Source: Pseudotabrizicola alkalilacus (GTDB taxonomy: Bacteria > Pseudomonadota > Alphaproteobacteria > Rhodobacterales > Rhodobacteraceae). From it: a stretch of 64,000 nucleotides of DNA. Positions 36,567-45,614 of this stretch are shown one piece after another (positions within the stretch are counted from its first letter, which is position 1; each line of letters opens with the position of its first letter). The stretch is taken from positions 124,001-188,000 of the forward strand of contig NZ_QWEY01000001.1 of NCBI RefSeq assembly GCF_003443995.1, in the 5' to 3' direction. The notes beneath the pieces are model-generated. The model made no database searches and was not told the DNA's origin. It worked only from the letters and a program-made list of their open reading frames with translations. The translations under genes and the position numbers were made by a program.

Positions 36567-38147
36567 TCATGCCGCCTTTTCCGCAGCCGCAAACAGCAGC
36601 TGCGCCTCAAACGGTCGCAGGGTCCGGCGCACCGCCGGGCTGTAACCATCGCCGGTCTGCGGGTCCAGTTCGGGGAACAGTGTGCAGATCTCGTCGATGA
36701 TCCCGGCCTCGAACATCCGCGTGGATTGCGGGCCGGGCAGAAAGCTTTCCGTGGCCAGTCCCTCGGACGAGACGATCTGATGCCGGTCAAACAGCAGGTG
36801 CACATATTCCACCTCGCCGCCCTCCATCACCCGCACCGAGCGCCCGTTGACCAGATCCTTGGCCGAAACCAGCACTTCGGTGTCGCCAAACAGCAGCTCT
36901 GCCAGAGAATCGTGCACCAGAACCCGGTGCTGGGGCGACACAAGCAGCCGCCGGTGATCGCCAAAGGTGCCCGCCCGGATCTCGATCGGGGCCAGTGCCC
37001 CGGTTGCAGGCACCTGTCGCCGCCCGATCCAGCGCAACGGCTGCGGCCCGTCATCCTTTGTGATCACCAGATCGCCGGGTTGCAGGGATTCGACCGGGCA
37101 TTCGCCCTTGTCGGTCAGGATCATGGTTCCGGCGACAAAACAGGGGATCGTGTTGATCTTGACGAGCCCGGTGTCGATATGCCCGCCAATGGTCGAGGCG
37201 ACGGTGTAGGTGAAGTTCACCTGCTCGATATCGCCATTGCCGATCACCGTGATGGTGCCATCGGCATTCAGCCGTACCTGTTGACCAGAGGGCAGGGTGA
37301 TGACCTGACCCGCCACAACATTGATCCCGTTGATCTGGGTAATCTGCAGCGTACCCGCGCCGCTATAGATGTCATTGCCCAGAATATCGAATGTTTTCTG
37401 ACCCGTGGCCGCCATGGTGTCAACGTCATCGCGGGCGACCAGCGTGGTTTGAATGCTGTCCCCGACAATGATCAGGTTCGAGTCGTATTGCGAATCGGCC
37501 GTGTCCGCGATGCCGATGCGGATCGAGTTCACCACCCCTGGCTGCACCGGAATCGTCAGCGTCAGCGTGACGGTGAAACCGTCCATCTCGGTATTGTAGT
37601 CATCATTCAGATTGCTGGTGAACAGGTTCGGTTGCGTCAGCGGGTTGATGTTGTTGATCGACGAGGTACCGTTGCCGATCGAGACCGGCACATAGACCCC
37701 GTTGACCCAGACCCCCATCACATCGTTGAAGGCCGAGTTCACATATTCCGGATATTCCTCGGAACTGAACACAAAGCGCATCGTCATCACATCGCCGGTC
37801 GGGATGAAATCGACGTCGATCCAGACCGCATCAAAGGTCTGTGCTCCGGCGATAGCGTTGAACTGGCTGTTGTTGTCGACCCCGTTCGTATCGGTGGAGG
37901 TGTTGGTTGCCCGGTTCGGATCGCCACTGGATTGGGTGAAATCCCGCACATTGCCGGTGGACAGGATCACACCGGACGAGGAGGGAAGCACGCCGGGCGC
38001 AAGATTGCCGTTGGTAAACGTGGCCGAGCTGTCGCGTGGCCCGGTATAGCTTGCGCCCACCACGGTCACCCCACTGCCGAACATCGCATTGGCCATTGTC
38101 ATGGCGTTTGCGTTGACGTTGTAGTTCAGTTCTGCGCCTGTCGCCAA
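36567..38147 (-). CDS. Choice-of-anchor L and Hint domain protein
   Basis: The 526-residue protein begins with a choice-of-anchor L-type domain (about 1-240: FGSGVTVVGASYTG, GVILSTGNVRDF, FVFSSEEYPEYVN, NDVMGVWVNG). A short cadherin/Ig-like segment follows (DDVDTMAATGQKTFDILGND), and then a Hint domain starts at Cys336 in IPCFVAGTMILTDKG. Such proteins are abundant in marine Rhodobacterales and are thought to be type I secreted; no signal peptide is visible. I place the start at TTG (38147), giving MATGAELNYN, because GGGGGAGGCAG precedes it and homologous proteins begin this way; an ATG at 38177 would add ten residues. The Cys suggests it could self-cleave. Confidence 0.83.
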   Translation of the reverse strand: MATGAELNYNVNANAMTMANAMFGSGVTVVGASYTGPRDSSATFTNGNLAPGVLPSSSGVILSTGNVRDFTQSSGDPNRATNTSTDTNGVDNNSQFNAIAGAQTFDAVWIDVDFIPTGDVMTMRFVFSSEEYPEYVNSAFNDVMGVWVNGVYVPVSIGNGTSSINNINPLTQPNLFTSNLNDDYNTEMDGFTVTLTLTIPVQPGVVNSIRIGIADTADSQYDSNLIIVGDSIQTTLVARDDVDTMAATGQKTFDILGNDIYSGAGTLQITQINGINVVAGQVITLPSGQQVRLNADGTITVIGNGDIEQVNFTYTVASTIGGHIDTGLVKINTIPCFVAGTMILTDKGECPVESLQPGDLVITKDDGPQPLRWIGRRQVPATGALAPIEIRAGTFGDHRRLLVSPQHRVLVHDSLAELLFGDTEVLVSAKDLVNGRSVRVMEGGEVEYVHLLFDRHQIVSSEGLATESFLPGPQSTRMFEAGIIDEICTLFPELDPQTGDGYSPAVRRTLRPFEAQLLFAAAEKAA

Positions 38148-38445
38148 GACTGCCTCCCCCGCTGGAAGACAGAGCATAAAAAGCGGTCAGGCGGGTGCCT
38201 GCCGGAGCGTTTTGTCGGAATGGGTGCGTTGACCCTGCTCTGCCCTGCCTCTGGGACGTGTTGTTTAATGAATGGTTACCAGAGTTTCGCCGCAAGTCAT
38301 CCCTCTTTTGGCCACAATGCTGCAGGGGCCGCACTTCCCATCAGCAGAGCGTGTCGCGGCGGCAACAATATGAGGTTTCGTCAGGCAGTTGCAGGGCACG
38401 GGAAGGGCCGGTATGCCTGTGGCAATCCCATTACGGAGTGCTGCA
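38148..38445. promoter_or_regulatory. Divergent control region with CtrA-like site (Hint genes / dapE)
   Basis: This 298-bp region separates the Hint pair from dapE. TTAA, seven bases, TTACC occurs at 38265-38280, one mismatch from the CtrA consensus. No convincing promoter boxes or terminator were found elsewhere in it. Confidence 0.35.
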
Positions 38446-39594
38446 ATGTCAGAACCTGTCGATCCTGTCGCCCTCACCGCCGCTCTGGTGCGCTGCCCTT
38501 CGGTGACCCCGGAGGAAGGTGGCGCGCTGGTGCTGCTGGAGCGGCTTCTGTCTGATGCGGGGTTTGAGTGCGCGCGGGTTGACCGGGGCGGCGTGTCAAA
38601 CCTGTTTGCCCGCTGGGGCCTGCGCGGCGCCAACCGCAGCTTTGGCTTCAACGGTCATACTGACGTGGTGCCGGTGGGCGATGCCGCCGCCTGGACGCAT
38701 GACCCGTTCGGCGCTGTGGTGGTCGATGGCTGGATGTATGGCCGGGGCACGACCGACATGAAATCGGGCGTCGCCGCCTTTGCCGCCGCTGCGGTGGATT
38801 TCGTGCGCGAGACGCCGCCCGATGGCGCGGTGATCCTGACCATCACCGGCGATGAGGAAGGGGCTTCGGTCGATGGCACCGTGGCGCTGCTCGACTGGAT
38901 GGCCCAGCATGGCGAGCGCATGACGCATTGTCTGGTCGGCGAGCCGACCTGCCCGAATGAGATGGGCGAGATGATGAAGATCGGCCGTCGCGGCAGCATG
39001 ACCGCCCATATCTCCGCGACCGGGGTGCAGGGGCATTCCGCCTATCCGCACCGGGCAAAGAACCCGATGACGGCCTTGGTCAGCCTGCTGGCCCGGCTGG
39101 AGGACAAGCCGCTGGATGCGGGCAGCGACCATTTTGACGCCTCAACGCTGGCGATCACCACCATTGATTGCGGTAACCCCGCCACCAATGTCATTCCGGC
39201 GCGCGGCACGGCCACGGTGAACATCCGCTTCAACGACCTGCATTCCGGTGCAAGCCTCAGCCGCTGGCTGCAGGATCACGCACAGGCGGTGGCCGGGGAA
39301 ACCGGGGTGCGGCTTGACCTGAAACTCCAGATATCGGGTGAAAGCTTTCTGACGCCGCCCGGTGAATTCTCGGCCTTGGTGGCCAAGGCTGTCGCAACGG
39401 AAACCGGGCGCGTGCCGGTCGCCTCGACCTCGGGCGGCACCTCGGATGCGCGTTTTGTCAAGGATCACTGCCCGGTGGTGGAGTTCGGTCTGGTCGGCCG
39501 GACCATGCATCAGGTTGACGAGCGGGTCGAGGTGGCGCAGATCCACCAGTTGAAGACCATCTACACCCGCATCCTGCGCGATTACTTCGCATGA
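38446..39594 (+). CDS. dapE: Succinyl-diaminopimelate desuccinylase
   Basis: The 382-residue M20-family zinc hydrolase removes succinate from N-succinyl-LL-diaminopimelate. Metal ligands are visible in [11 protein letters not shown] (His), [11 protein letters not shown] (bridging Asp), TGDEEG (catalytic Glu and ligand Glu), and the C-terminal [11 protein letters not shown] (His). [11 protein letters not shown] begins the lid/dimerisation domain (about 180-295). The start [10 protein letters not shown] (38446) follows GGAG. It overlaps the next gene, a GNAT enzyme, by 4 bp. It completes the pathway begun by dapD at 34263. Confidence 0.97.
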   Translation: MSEPVDPVALTAALVRCPSVTPEEGGALVLLERLLSDAGFECARVDRGGVSNLFARWGLRGANRSFGFNGHTDVVPVGDAAAWTHDPFGAVVVDGWMYGRGTTDMKSGVAAFAAAAVDFVRETPPDGAVILTITGDEEGASVDGTVALLDWMAQHGERMTHCLVGEPTCPNEMGEMMKIGRRGSMTAHISATGVQGHSAYPHRAKNPMTALVSLLARLEDKPLDAGSDHFDASTLAITTIDCGNPATNVIPARGTATVNIRFNDLHSGASLSRWLQDHAQAVAGETGVRLDLKLQISGESFLTPPGEFSALVAKAVATETGRVPVASTSGGTSDARFVKDHCPVVEFGLVGRTMHQVDERVEVAQIHQLKTIYTRILRDYFA

Positions 39595-40010
39595 TCCATA
39601 TCGCGCCCACCCGCGACATCGCCGCCTGCCTGCGCCTGCGTCGCGCCGTGTTCATCGAAGAACAAGGCGTGTCCGAGGCCGAGGAACTCGACAACAAGGA
39701 TGAGGGTGCGATCCACATGCTCGCCACCCTTGACGGAGTGCCGATGGGCTCGGCCCGTCTGCTGCTGTCGGGGGACACCGGCAAGATCGGCCGGGTCTGC
39801 GTGCTGCCCGCCGCGCGGGGCACTGGCCTTGGGGCCGCCCTGATGCGGGCAGCGCTTGACGAATTGCGCCGCCAGCCGGGCATCACCCGCGCCAAGCTGG
39901 GGTCGCAGACCCATGCCTTGGGGTTTTACGAACGGCTGGGCTTTGTCGCCGAAGGGCCGGTCTATGACGATGCCGGCATCCCGCACCGCGACATGGTGAT
40001 GACCCTGTAG
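39591..40010 (+). CDS. GNAT family N-acetyltransferase (YjcF/ElaA-like)
   Basis: The 139-residue protein is a minimal GNAT domain. [25 protein letters not shown] is the family substrate-side start (from about residue 16, quoted in part), [20 protein letters not shown] holds the acetyl-CoA loop RGTGLG, and [16 protein letters not shown] is motif B. The FxxEQGVxxxxExDxxD pattern places it in the YjcF/ElaA-like group. Its stop-start overlap with dapE (ATGA) indicates coupling, but no known step of lysine synthesis needs it. The substrate is unknown. Confidence 0.87.
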   Translation: MIHIAPTRDIAACLRLRRAVFIEEQGVSEAEELDNKDEGAIHMLATLDGVPMGSARLLLSGDTGKIGRVCVLPAARGTGLGAALMRAALDELRRQPGITRAKLGSQTHALGFYERLGFVAEGPVYDDAGIPHRDMVMTL

Positions 40011-40053
40011 CCGACCCACCCTGTCGCCACTGCACGACCCCCGGCTTTGCTGC

Positions 40054-40076
40054 TTTGCAAATACTCCCGCCGGAGG
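40054..40076. repeat. Rhodobacterales-type short interspersed repeat
   Basis: The sequence TTTGCAAATACTCCC followed by GCCGGAGG forms a small CTCC-CGCC-GGAG stem in the 84-bp gap between two convergent genes. From memory, closely related CTCCGGCGGGAGTATTT elements are scattered through intergenic regions of this order. Only one copy was found here, so the assignment relies on that prior knowledge. Confidence 0.4.
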
Positions 40077-40094
40077 CCCTTACCCGAACTGCCG

Positions 40095-41141
40095 TCAGGC
40101 AGCAGGGCGGTTGCTGGCCAGAATGTCGCGCACCATCGGGATCACGGTTTCGCCATAGAGCCGGATACACTCCATCAGCTCGCCATGCGGCTGCGGCCCG
40201 GTGGCGTATTTCAGATCAAAGCGATCAATTTTCAGCGTCCGGACGGTTTTGGCGATCTTTTTCGCCACCGTCTCGGCGCTGCCGACATAGAGCGAGCCAT
40301 GCTCGACCTCGGCCAGATATTTCTCTTTGGTCACCGGCGGCCAGCCGCGTTCGCGACCGATCCGGCCGAACATCTCGCGGTAATGCGGCCACAGACCCTC
40401 ACGCGCGGCCTCATCGGTGGCGGCGACAAAGCCGGGGGAATGCACGCCGATCGGGCGCACCTTTGCATCCATCGACGCGACGGCGCGGTGATAGAGGTCG
40501 ATATAGGGCACAAACCGGGCCGGGTCGCCGCCGATGATCGCCAGCATCAATTGCAGATCCTGCCGCACGACCCGCACCACCGACTCGGGGCTGCCGCCGA
40601 CGCCGACCCAGGTGGTCAGGCCCTTTGGCCCCAGCGGCGGATAGACCACCTGATTTTTCAGGGCCGACCGGGTCTCGCCCTTCCAGCTGACCTTTTTCTC
40701 GCGCACCAGACGCGCGAACAGATCGAGCTTTTCCTCGAACAGCTGGTCATAATTGGCCATGTCATAGCCGAACAGCGCATAGCTTTCGGAAAACGAGCCA
40801 CGGCCCAGAATAGCCTCGGCCCGGCCATTGGACACCGCGTTCAGCGTAGAAAAGCGCTGGAACGCCCGCACCGGATCATCCGAGGACAGAACAGTTACGG
40901 CAGTGCCCAGATGAATGCGCGAAGTGCGGCCCGCGATGGTCGCCAGCACAATCTCGGGCGCGGAGATGGCAAAATCGTCGCGGTGGTGTTCGCCCAACCC
41001 GATAAAGTCGATGCCAACCTGATCGGCCAGCACTGCCTGTTCTACCACGTCACGCAATACCTGATCCATCGGCAGCATCTGCCCGTTCGCGCCGCGATTC
41101 ACATCGCCGAACGTATCCAAACCCAAGGAAATCTCGCCCAT
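40095..41141 (-). CDS. LLM class flavin-dependent oxidoreductase (luciferase-like monooxygenase)
   Basis: The 348-residue TIM-barrel protein matches the F420/FMN-type luciferase superfamily: GEISLGLDTFGDVNR, DFIGLGEHHRDDF, IHLGTAVTVLSSDDPVRAFQRF and GRGSFSESYALFGYD. The GEHH motif close to residue 50 is characteristic of the alkanal monooxygenase-like group in which FMNH2 is used. The substrate is unknown. Its start follows GAGGCCGGT. The gene stands alone between two convergent or tandem housekeeping genes. Confidence 0.88.
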   Translation of the reverse strand: MGEISLGLDTFGDVNRGANGQMLPMDQVLRDVVEQAVLADQVGIDFIGLGEHHRDDFAISAPEIVLATIAGRTSRIHLGTAVTVLSSDDPVRAFQRFSTLNAVSNGRAEAILGRGSFSESYALFGYDMANYDQLFEEKLDLFARLVREKKVSWKGETRSALKNQVVYPPLGPKGLTTWVGVGGSPESVVRVVRQDLQLMLAIIGGDPARFVPYIDLYHRAVASMDAKVRPIGVHSPGFVAATDEAAREGLWPHYREMFGRIGRERGWPPVTKEKYLAEVEHGSLYVGSAETVAKKIAKTVRTLKIDRFDLKYATGPQPHGELMECIRLYGETVIPMVRDILASNRPAA

Positions 41142-41223
41142 ACCGGCCTCCTGTTCTTTGGGTCAACATAGGCGATGCCACCGCCCGCGCAAAGGCGCAG
41201 CCTTGCACGGCAGCTGTGCGCGG

Positions 41224-41973
41224 TCAGGAGATGTCGCGCAGTTCCAGCTGGCCGCCGGGGCCTTGCCGTACCTCGAACCGGGGCAGACGGCGGACCAGAT
41301 CCGACAGTTTCGCCGCGCCATAGGTGCGGGTGTCGAAATCGGGGTTGGCTTGCGTGATGAACTGACCCAGCGGGCCAAGCGTGTACCATTCGCCATCCGG
41401 ATCAATCGCCCGCATCGCGGCGACGATCAGCGGAATGGCCTTGGACGGCGCTTCTTTGGTGCCGGGTTTCGCCGCCACCACGCCTTCGGTCACGTCGCTA
41501 CGGATCGTGCTGCGCGGCAATTCTTCGGCGGGGGCGTTCAGGTTTTCAACGTAGATGAATCGCTTGCAGGCCATGCGAAAGGCCTCGGGCGTTTTCTTTT
41601 CGCCGATGCCATAGACATCCAGCCCCTGCTCGCGAATGCGTGCGGCCAGACGGGTGAAGTCGCTGTCCGAAGACACCAGCACAAAACCGTCAAACAGGCC
41701 GGAATGCAGGAAATCCATCGCCGCAATCACCAGCCCGATGTCAGAGGCGTTCTTGCCCTTGGTATTGGAAAACTGCTGATCGGCGACCAAACCAAGCGCT
41801 GCCACCTTTTTCGCCCAGCCCGCCAGTCGCTGCGCCGACCAGTCGCCATAGATCCGGCGGACCGAAGCCTCGCCCAGTGCCGCGATCTCTTCAAAGATCG
41901 CTTCGGCGTAGCTGGCGGGCACATTGTCGGCGTCGATCAGGACGCAAAGGCGGGGGGTGCGGGGTTCGGGCAT
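41224..41973 (-). CDS. NYN domain protein with C-terminal OST-HTH/LOTUS domain
   Basis: The 249-residue protein starts with a PIN-like NYN nuclease domain: RLCVLIDADNVP (first Asp pair), KGKNASDIGLVIAAMDFL and VLVSSDSDFTRLAARIREQG hold the acidic metal-binding residues, as in LabA/DUF88 and human MARF1. Residues about 170-245 form an OST-HTH/LOTUS winged helix (AMRAIDPDGEWYTLGPLGQF, YGAAKLSDLVRRLPRFEV) that binds RNA in eukaryotes. A role in RNA cleavage is likely, its targets unknown. I start it at MPEPRTPR (41973) because ATGGAGAA lies before it; an ATG at 41985 has no ribosome site. Confidence 0.88.
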   Translation of the reverse strand: MPEPRTPRLCVLIDADNVPASYAEAIFEEIAALGEASVRRIYGDWSAQRLAGWAKKVAALGLVADQQFSNTKGKNASDIGLVIAAMDFLHSGLFDGFVLVSSDSDFTRLAARIREQGLDVYGIGEKKTPEAFRMACKRFIYVENLNAPAEELPRSTIRSDVTEGVVAAKPGTKEAPSKAIPLIVAAMRAIDPDGEWYTLGPLGQFITQANPDFDTRTYGAAKLSDLVRRLPRFEVRQGPGGQLELRDIS

Positions 41974-42024
41974 CGGTTTCTCCATCCCGATGCTTGTCGC
42001 ATCTCGGCGCGGTCAAGGAAAGCC

Positions 42025-42369
42025 TCAAGCTGTCGGGTCAAGGAAGAAGCGGTCATGGGTCAGCCAATAGGCCAGCAGATCGCCCGCCGTTTCGTGTGGC
42101 AGCGCCAGATACTCCATCATGCACAGATCGACACCCACCAGACCTGCCATGCGCCAGGCATCCTGCGCCGCCAGCTTTGCCGCCGGAGCGGCCAGCATAT
42201 GCTCGACCGTTCCGGCAGTCATGGCGAGGACATGGATGATCTGCAGCGCCGGGGCGTCAGGCCAGCGGGTGGCAAGCTGCCCGACAAGGCTTCGCACATC
42301 CTGCTCTTCCGAGAGCAAGGCCCGCACGGCCATCTCGATCAGATCCTCGTCGCTTATACCCACGGACAT
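42025..42369 (-). CDS. Conserved protein of unknown function, 114 residues
   Basis: I do not recognise this protein. It is predicted to be almost entirely helical (EDLIEMAVRALLSEEQDVRSLVGQLA, in part, then APALQIIHVLAMTAGTVEHML) with no signal peptide. The end, AYWLTHDRFFLDPTA, is aromatic-rich. I use MSVGISDEDL (42369), with AGAAAAGAG upstream; a frame to 42408 lacks a site. It lies 51 bp upstream of the NYN gene on the same strand and downstream of the L,D-transpeptidase, so it may be co-transcribed with either. Confidence 0.6.
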   Translation of the reverse strand: MSVGISDEDLIEMAVRALLSEEQDVRSLVGQLATRWPDAPALQIIHVLAMTAGTVEHMLAAPAAKLAAQDAWRMAGLVGVDLCMMEYLALPHETAGDLLAYWLTHDRFFLDPTA

Positions 42370-42429
42370 GCTCTTTTCTGACAAAGTGCCAGTTCGCACC
42401 GTCAGCAAAGCACAAGACTATGGGCCGGA

Positions 42430-43005
42430 TCAGATCAATTTCACCTTGGTTCCGACTTTTGCCAAAGCATACAACTCTGCGATGTGTTCATTGTAGAGTC
42501 CGATGCAACCGTCGGAGGAACGGCGCCCGATTTTGCGGGTGTCATGCGTTCCGTGCACACGGTAATACTGCCAGGAAAGGTACAGGGCATGGGTGCCGAG
42601 CGGGTTTTCGGGCCCGGCGGGAATCATCGCCGGCAGCGAGGGGTCGCGCTCGCGCATCGAGGGTGTTGGCGTCCAGGTGGGGCCGTCAACCTTTTTGATC
42701 ACCTCGGTCATGCCGCGCCGGGTCAGCTCTTCTGAAATCGGCACCGAGGAAGGCCACATGCGATAGTCGGCACCGTCTGCCGACCAGAAATGCACCGCGC
42801 GTGACACGGTGTCGGCCAGAATGACCCCATGGCCCAAGGCGTCAAAATGGTCGCGCCAATCCTGCATCTGAAAGCTGGAGACATTGTTGCGCACCGAGCC
42901 GGTTACGGTTTGCGCGCTCAGGATCGCCGGTGCGCAAAGCGTGATGCCAAGTGCCCCGGCCCCCGTCAGAAGATGCCGCCGAGAAAGGGGGGGAAGATCT
43001 GTCAT
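42430..43005 (-). CDS. L,D-transpeptidase (YkuD family), Tat-exported
   Basis: The 191-residue protein has a twin-arginine leader (SRRHLLTGAGALGITLCAPA) and a YkuD domain. The catalytic motif reads YRVHGTHDTRKIGRRSSDGCIGLYN, given here from about residue 151, with the nucleophile Cys near 173 and the HGT histidine. It would form 3-3 cross-links in peptidoglycan or attach proteins to it in the periplasm. The start is MTDLPPLSRR at 43005, preceded by AAGGCAGGA. NENPLGTHALYLSW-like sequence (GPENPLGTHALYLSW) is the usual family block before the active site. Confidence 0.92.
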   Translation of the reverse strand: MTDLPPLSRRHLLTGAGALGITLCAPAILSAQTVTGSVRNNVSSFQMQDWRDHFDALGHGVILADTVSRAVHFWSADGADYRMWPSSVPISEELTRRGMTEVIKKVDGPTWTPTPSMRERDPSLPAMIPAGPENPLGTHALYLSWQYYRVHGTHDTRKIGRRSSDGCIGLYNEHIAELYALAKVGTKVKLI

Positions 43006-43102
43006 GGTCCTGCCTTGTTTTATTACTGCCGGTTCAGGTATGGCCAAACTGCAAGACATTCACAAATCACGATATCTGACCCGCGCTCACGAAAAGATCA
43101 GG

Positions 43103-43573
43103 TCACGCCATCAGATCGGCAGGCCGCGCTGTCAGAGCCAGCAAAGCCTGCTGTGGGACGATCCCTAGCAACAGGCCCCGCGCGCCTGCGTTGATCCAGA
43201 CCTTTTCCGCTGTGCAGGATGTGGCCTCAATAGCGGTGGGAACAGGGCGCTTTTGCCCAAACGGGCTGATACCACCGACCCGGTAGCCGGTCAGTCGCTC
43301 GGCTTTTGCAGGCAGCATCATCGCGGCGGATTTGCCACCAAACGCCGCCGCCACCCGTTTCATCGAAAGCAGCTGGTCAGAGGGGATGACGCAGCAGGCG
43401 GGCTTGCCGTCAACCTCGACCATCAGCGTTTTCAGGGTCAGCGCCGGATCAAGCCCCAGGGCCCGTGCAGCCGCCAGCCCAACGGCATCAGCACCGGGGT
43501 CATAGTCATAGGGATGCAGACTCACTTCAATGCCTTGCTGCGCCAGAGCCCGCAAACCGGGTGTCGATGTCAT
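43103..43573 (-). CDS. ybaK: YbaK-type aminoacyl-tRNA deacylase (Cys-tRNA(Pro) hydrolase)
   Basis: The 156-residue protein matches the YbaK/EbsC branch of the INS superfamily: LKTLMVEVDGKPACCVIPSDQLL (in part, about 58-80), KRVAAAFGGKSAAMM, GYRVGGISPFGQKRPVPT and VWINAGARGLLLGI. YbaK clears cysteine from mischarged tRNA(Pro) in the cytoplasm. The catalytic Lys is in MKRVAAAFG. I begin it at MTSTPGLRAL (43573), with GGAGAG upstream. It is followed by the L,D-transpeptidase gene on the same strand after about 97 bp. Confidence 0.92.
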   Translation of the reverse strand: MTSTPGLRALAQQGIEVSLHPYDYDPGADAVGLAAARALGLDPALTLKTLMVEVDGKPACCVIPSDQLLSMKRVAAAFGGKSAAMMLPAKAERLTGYRVGGISPFGQKRPVPTAIEATSCTAEKVWINAGARGLLLGIVPQQALLALTARPADLMA

Positions 43574-43613
43574 GTGCCGGACTCTCTCCAGGTCTTCATG
43601 TGGCAACAAACCG

Positions 43614-43638
43614 GCCGGGGGGCCGTCCGCCCCCCGGC
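43614..43638 (-). terminator. Terminator of the formaldehyde dehydrogenase gene
   Basis: A perfect 9-bp stem, GCCGGGGGG with CCCCCCGGC around CCGTCCG, lies 11 bp after the minus-strand stop codon at 43649. The sequence after it on that strand includes GGTTTGTTG. Termination is likely given its position between two genes with separate functions. Confidence 0.55.
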
Positions 43639-43648
43639 ACCATCAGCC

Positions 43649-44779
<1,131 letters not shown>

Positions 44780-44922
44780 TGGCTTCTCCTAAATCATTTG
44801 CGCTCAGGCTGGGGGAAACTGCTGGCCAAGGCAAGACCCCGGAGGGGGAATTTCAACGCCCATGCTTGCATGCAACCTGTCGCCGGGGTTAGGTATGGCT
44901 ATTCCTCTGAAGCGGTTTACGA

Positions 44923-45267
44923 GTGGTCAGGTTTTTGTCAGACATCGGCTTTCCTTCGGGTCTTCGGTTTGCGCATGCGCTGATCCTTTGCAGCGCCCTT
45001 TCGGGGTGCTTTGTGCCGCCGATGTCGCGTGTCGGGCCTGCGATCGTGCCACCGATGATGCTGGCCAGCGGTCAGGTGCGGGGCTGCGGGCAGGATCAAC
45101 TGACGCATCTGGCGGGCAAACCCTTTACCGAACTGGCGAATTACCGCCTGCCTGGCCATCTGCGGGTGTTGCGCCCCGGTCAGGGGGTGACGCGGGACTT
45201 GATGCCGGACCGGTTGAATGCCCAAGTAGATGGCTCGGGTGTGATCCTGCACCTGTTTTGCGGCTGA
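44923..45267 (+). CDS. I78 family peptidase inhibitor lipoprotein
   Basis: The 114-residue protein has a lipoprotein-type leader with lipobox LSGC (Cys at about residue 29) and an I78 inhibitor domain: CGQDQLTHLAGKP, RVLRPGQGVTRD, PDRLNAQVD and a terminal LFCG. I78 inhibitors are small wedge-like proteins that block serine proteases; this one would be held on a membrane surface. The start is uncertain: GTG at 44923, or TTG at 44935. It forms a tandem pair with the related gene that follows after 16 bp. Confidence 0.8.
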   Translation: MVRFLSDIGFPSGLRFAHALILCSALSGCFVPPMSRVGPAIVPPMMLASGQVRGCGQDQLTHLAGKPFTELANYRLPGHLRVLRPGQGVTRDLMPDRLNAQVDGSGVILHLFCG

Positions 45268-45283
45268 AGAACGGAGACTATTA

Positions 45284-45560
45284 TGAAACAGACAGTCCTT
45301 GCCGGAAGTTTGATTGCCGTGCTGGCGGCCTGTCAGCCCGTTGTGCCGGATGCGCCTGATGGCCCGGATCTGGCGAGTTGTGGGGCCGATGCGTTGCGGG
45401 GCTGGTGGGACAGCCGGCCTCGGTGTTGCAGACGATGAAATTCGCTGCCGAGACGCGCATCATCCGGCCTGATATGGCGGTAACGATGGATTACCGGGCC
45501 GACCGGCTGAACATCGAGATTGACCGGGCCGAGCGGATTTCGCGGGTCCATTGCAGCTGA
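45284..45560 (+). pseudogene. Second I78 inhibitor lipoprotein gene, interrupted by a one-base frameshift
   Basis: The frame starting at ATG 45284 (after GGAGAC) encodes MKQTVLAGSLIAVLAACQPV, a lipoprotein leader with lipobox LAAC, then reads SCGADALRGWWDSRP and stops at 45438. The remainder of an I78 domain continues in another frame: GLVGQPASVLQTMKF, RIIRPDMAVTMDYRADRLN and VHCS, ending at 45560. One extra base in the GGGG run at 45398-45401 restores CGADALRGLVGQP. The homology across the junction to the neighbour gene is continuous. Either the gene is inactivated, or a G was lost in the assembly; programmed slippage is a third, less likely option. Confidence 0.85.
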
Positions 45561-45566
45561 AATGAC

Positions 45567-45593
45567 AAAGGCCCCCGGCTGGCGGGGGCCTTT
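45567..45593. terminator. Bidirectional intrinsic terminator
   Basis: AAAGGCCCCC and GGGGGCCTTT form a perfect 10-bp stem around GGCTGGC. The T-run on one strand and A-run on the other serve both convergent genes, the I78 pair and cytochrome c', whose ends are only 54 bp apart. Confidence 0.9.
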
Positions 45594-45614
45594 GCTTGCT
45601 GCGGTCAGGCTGGC

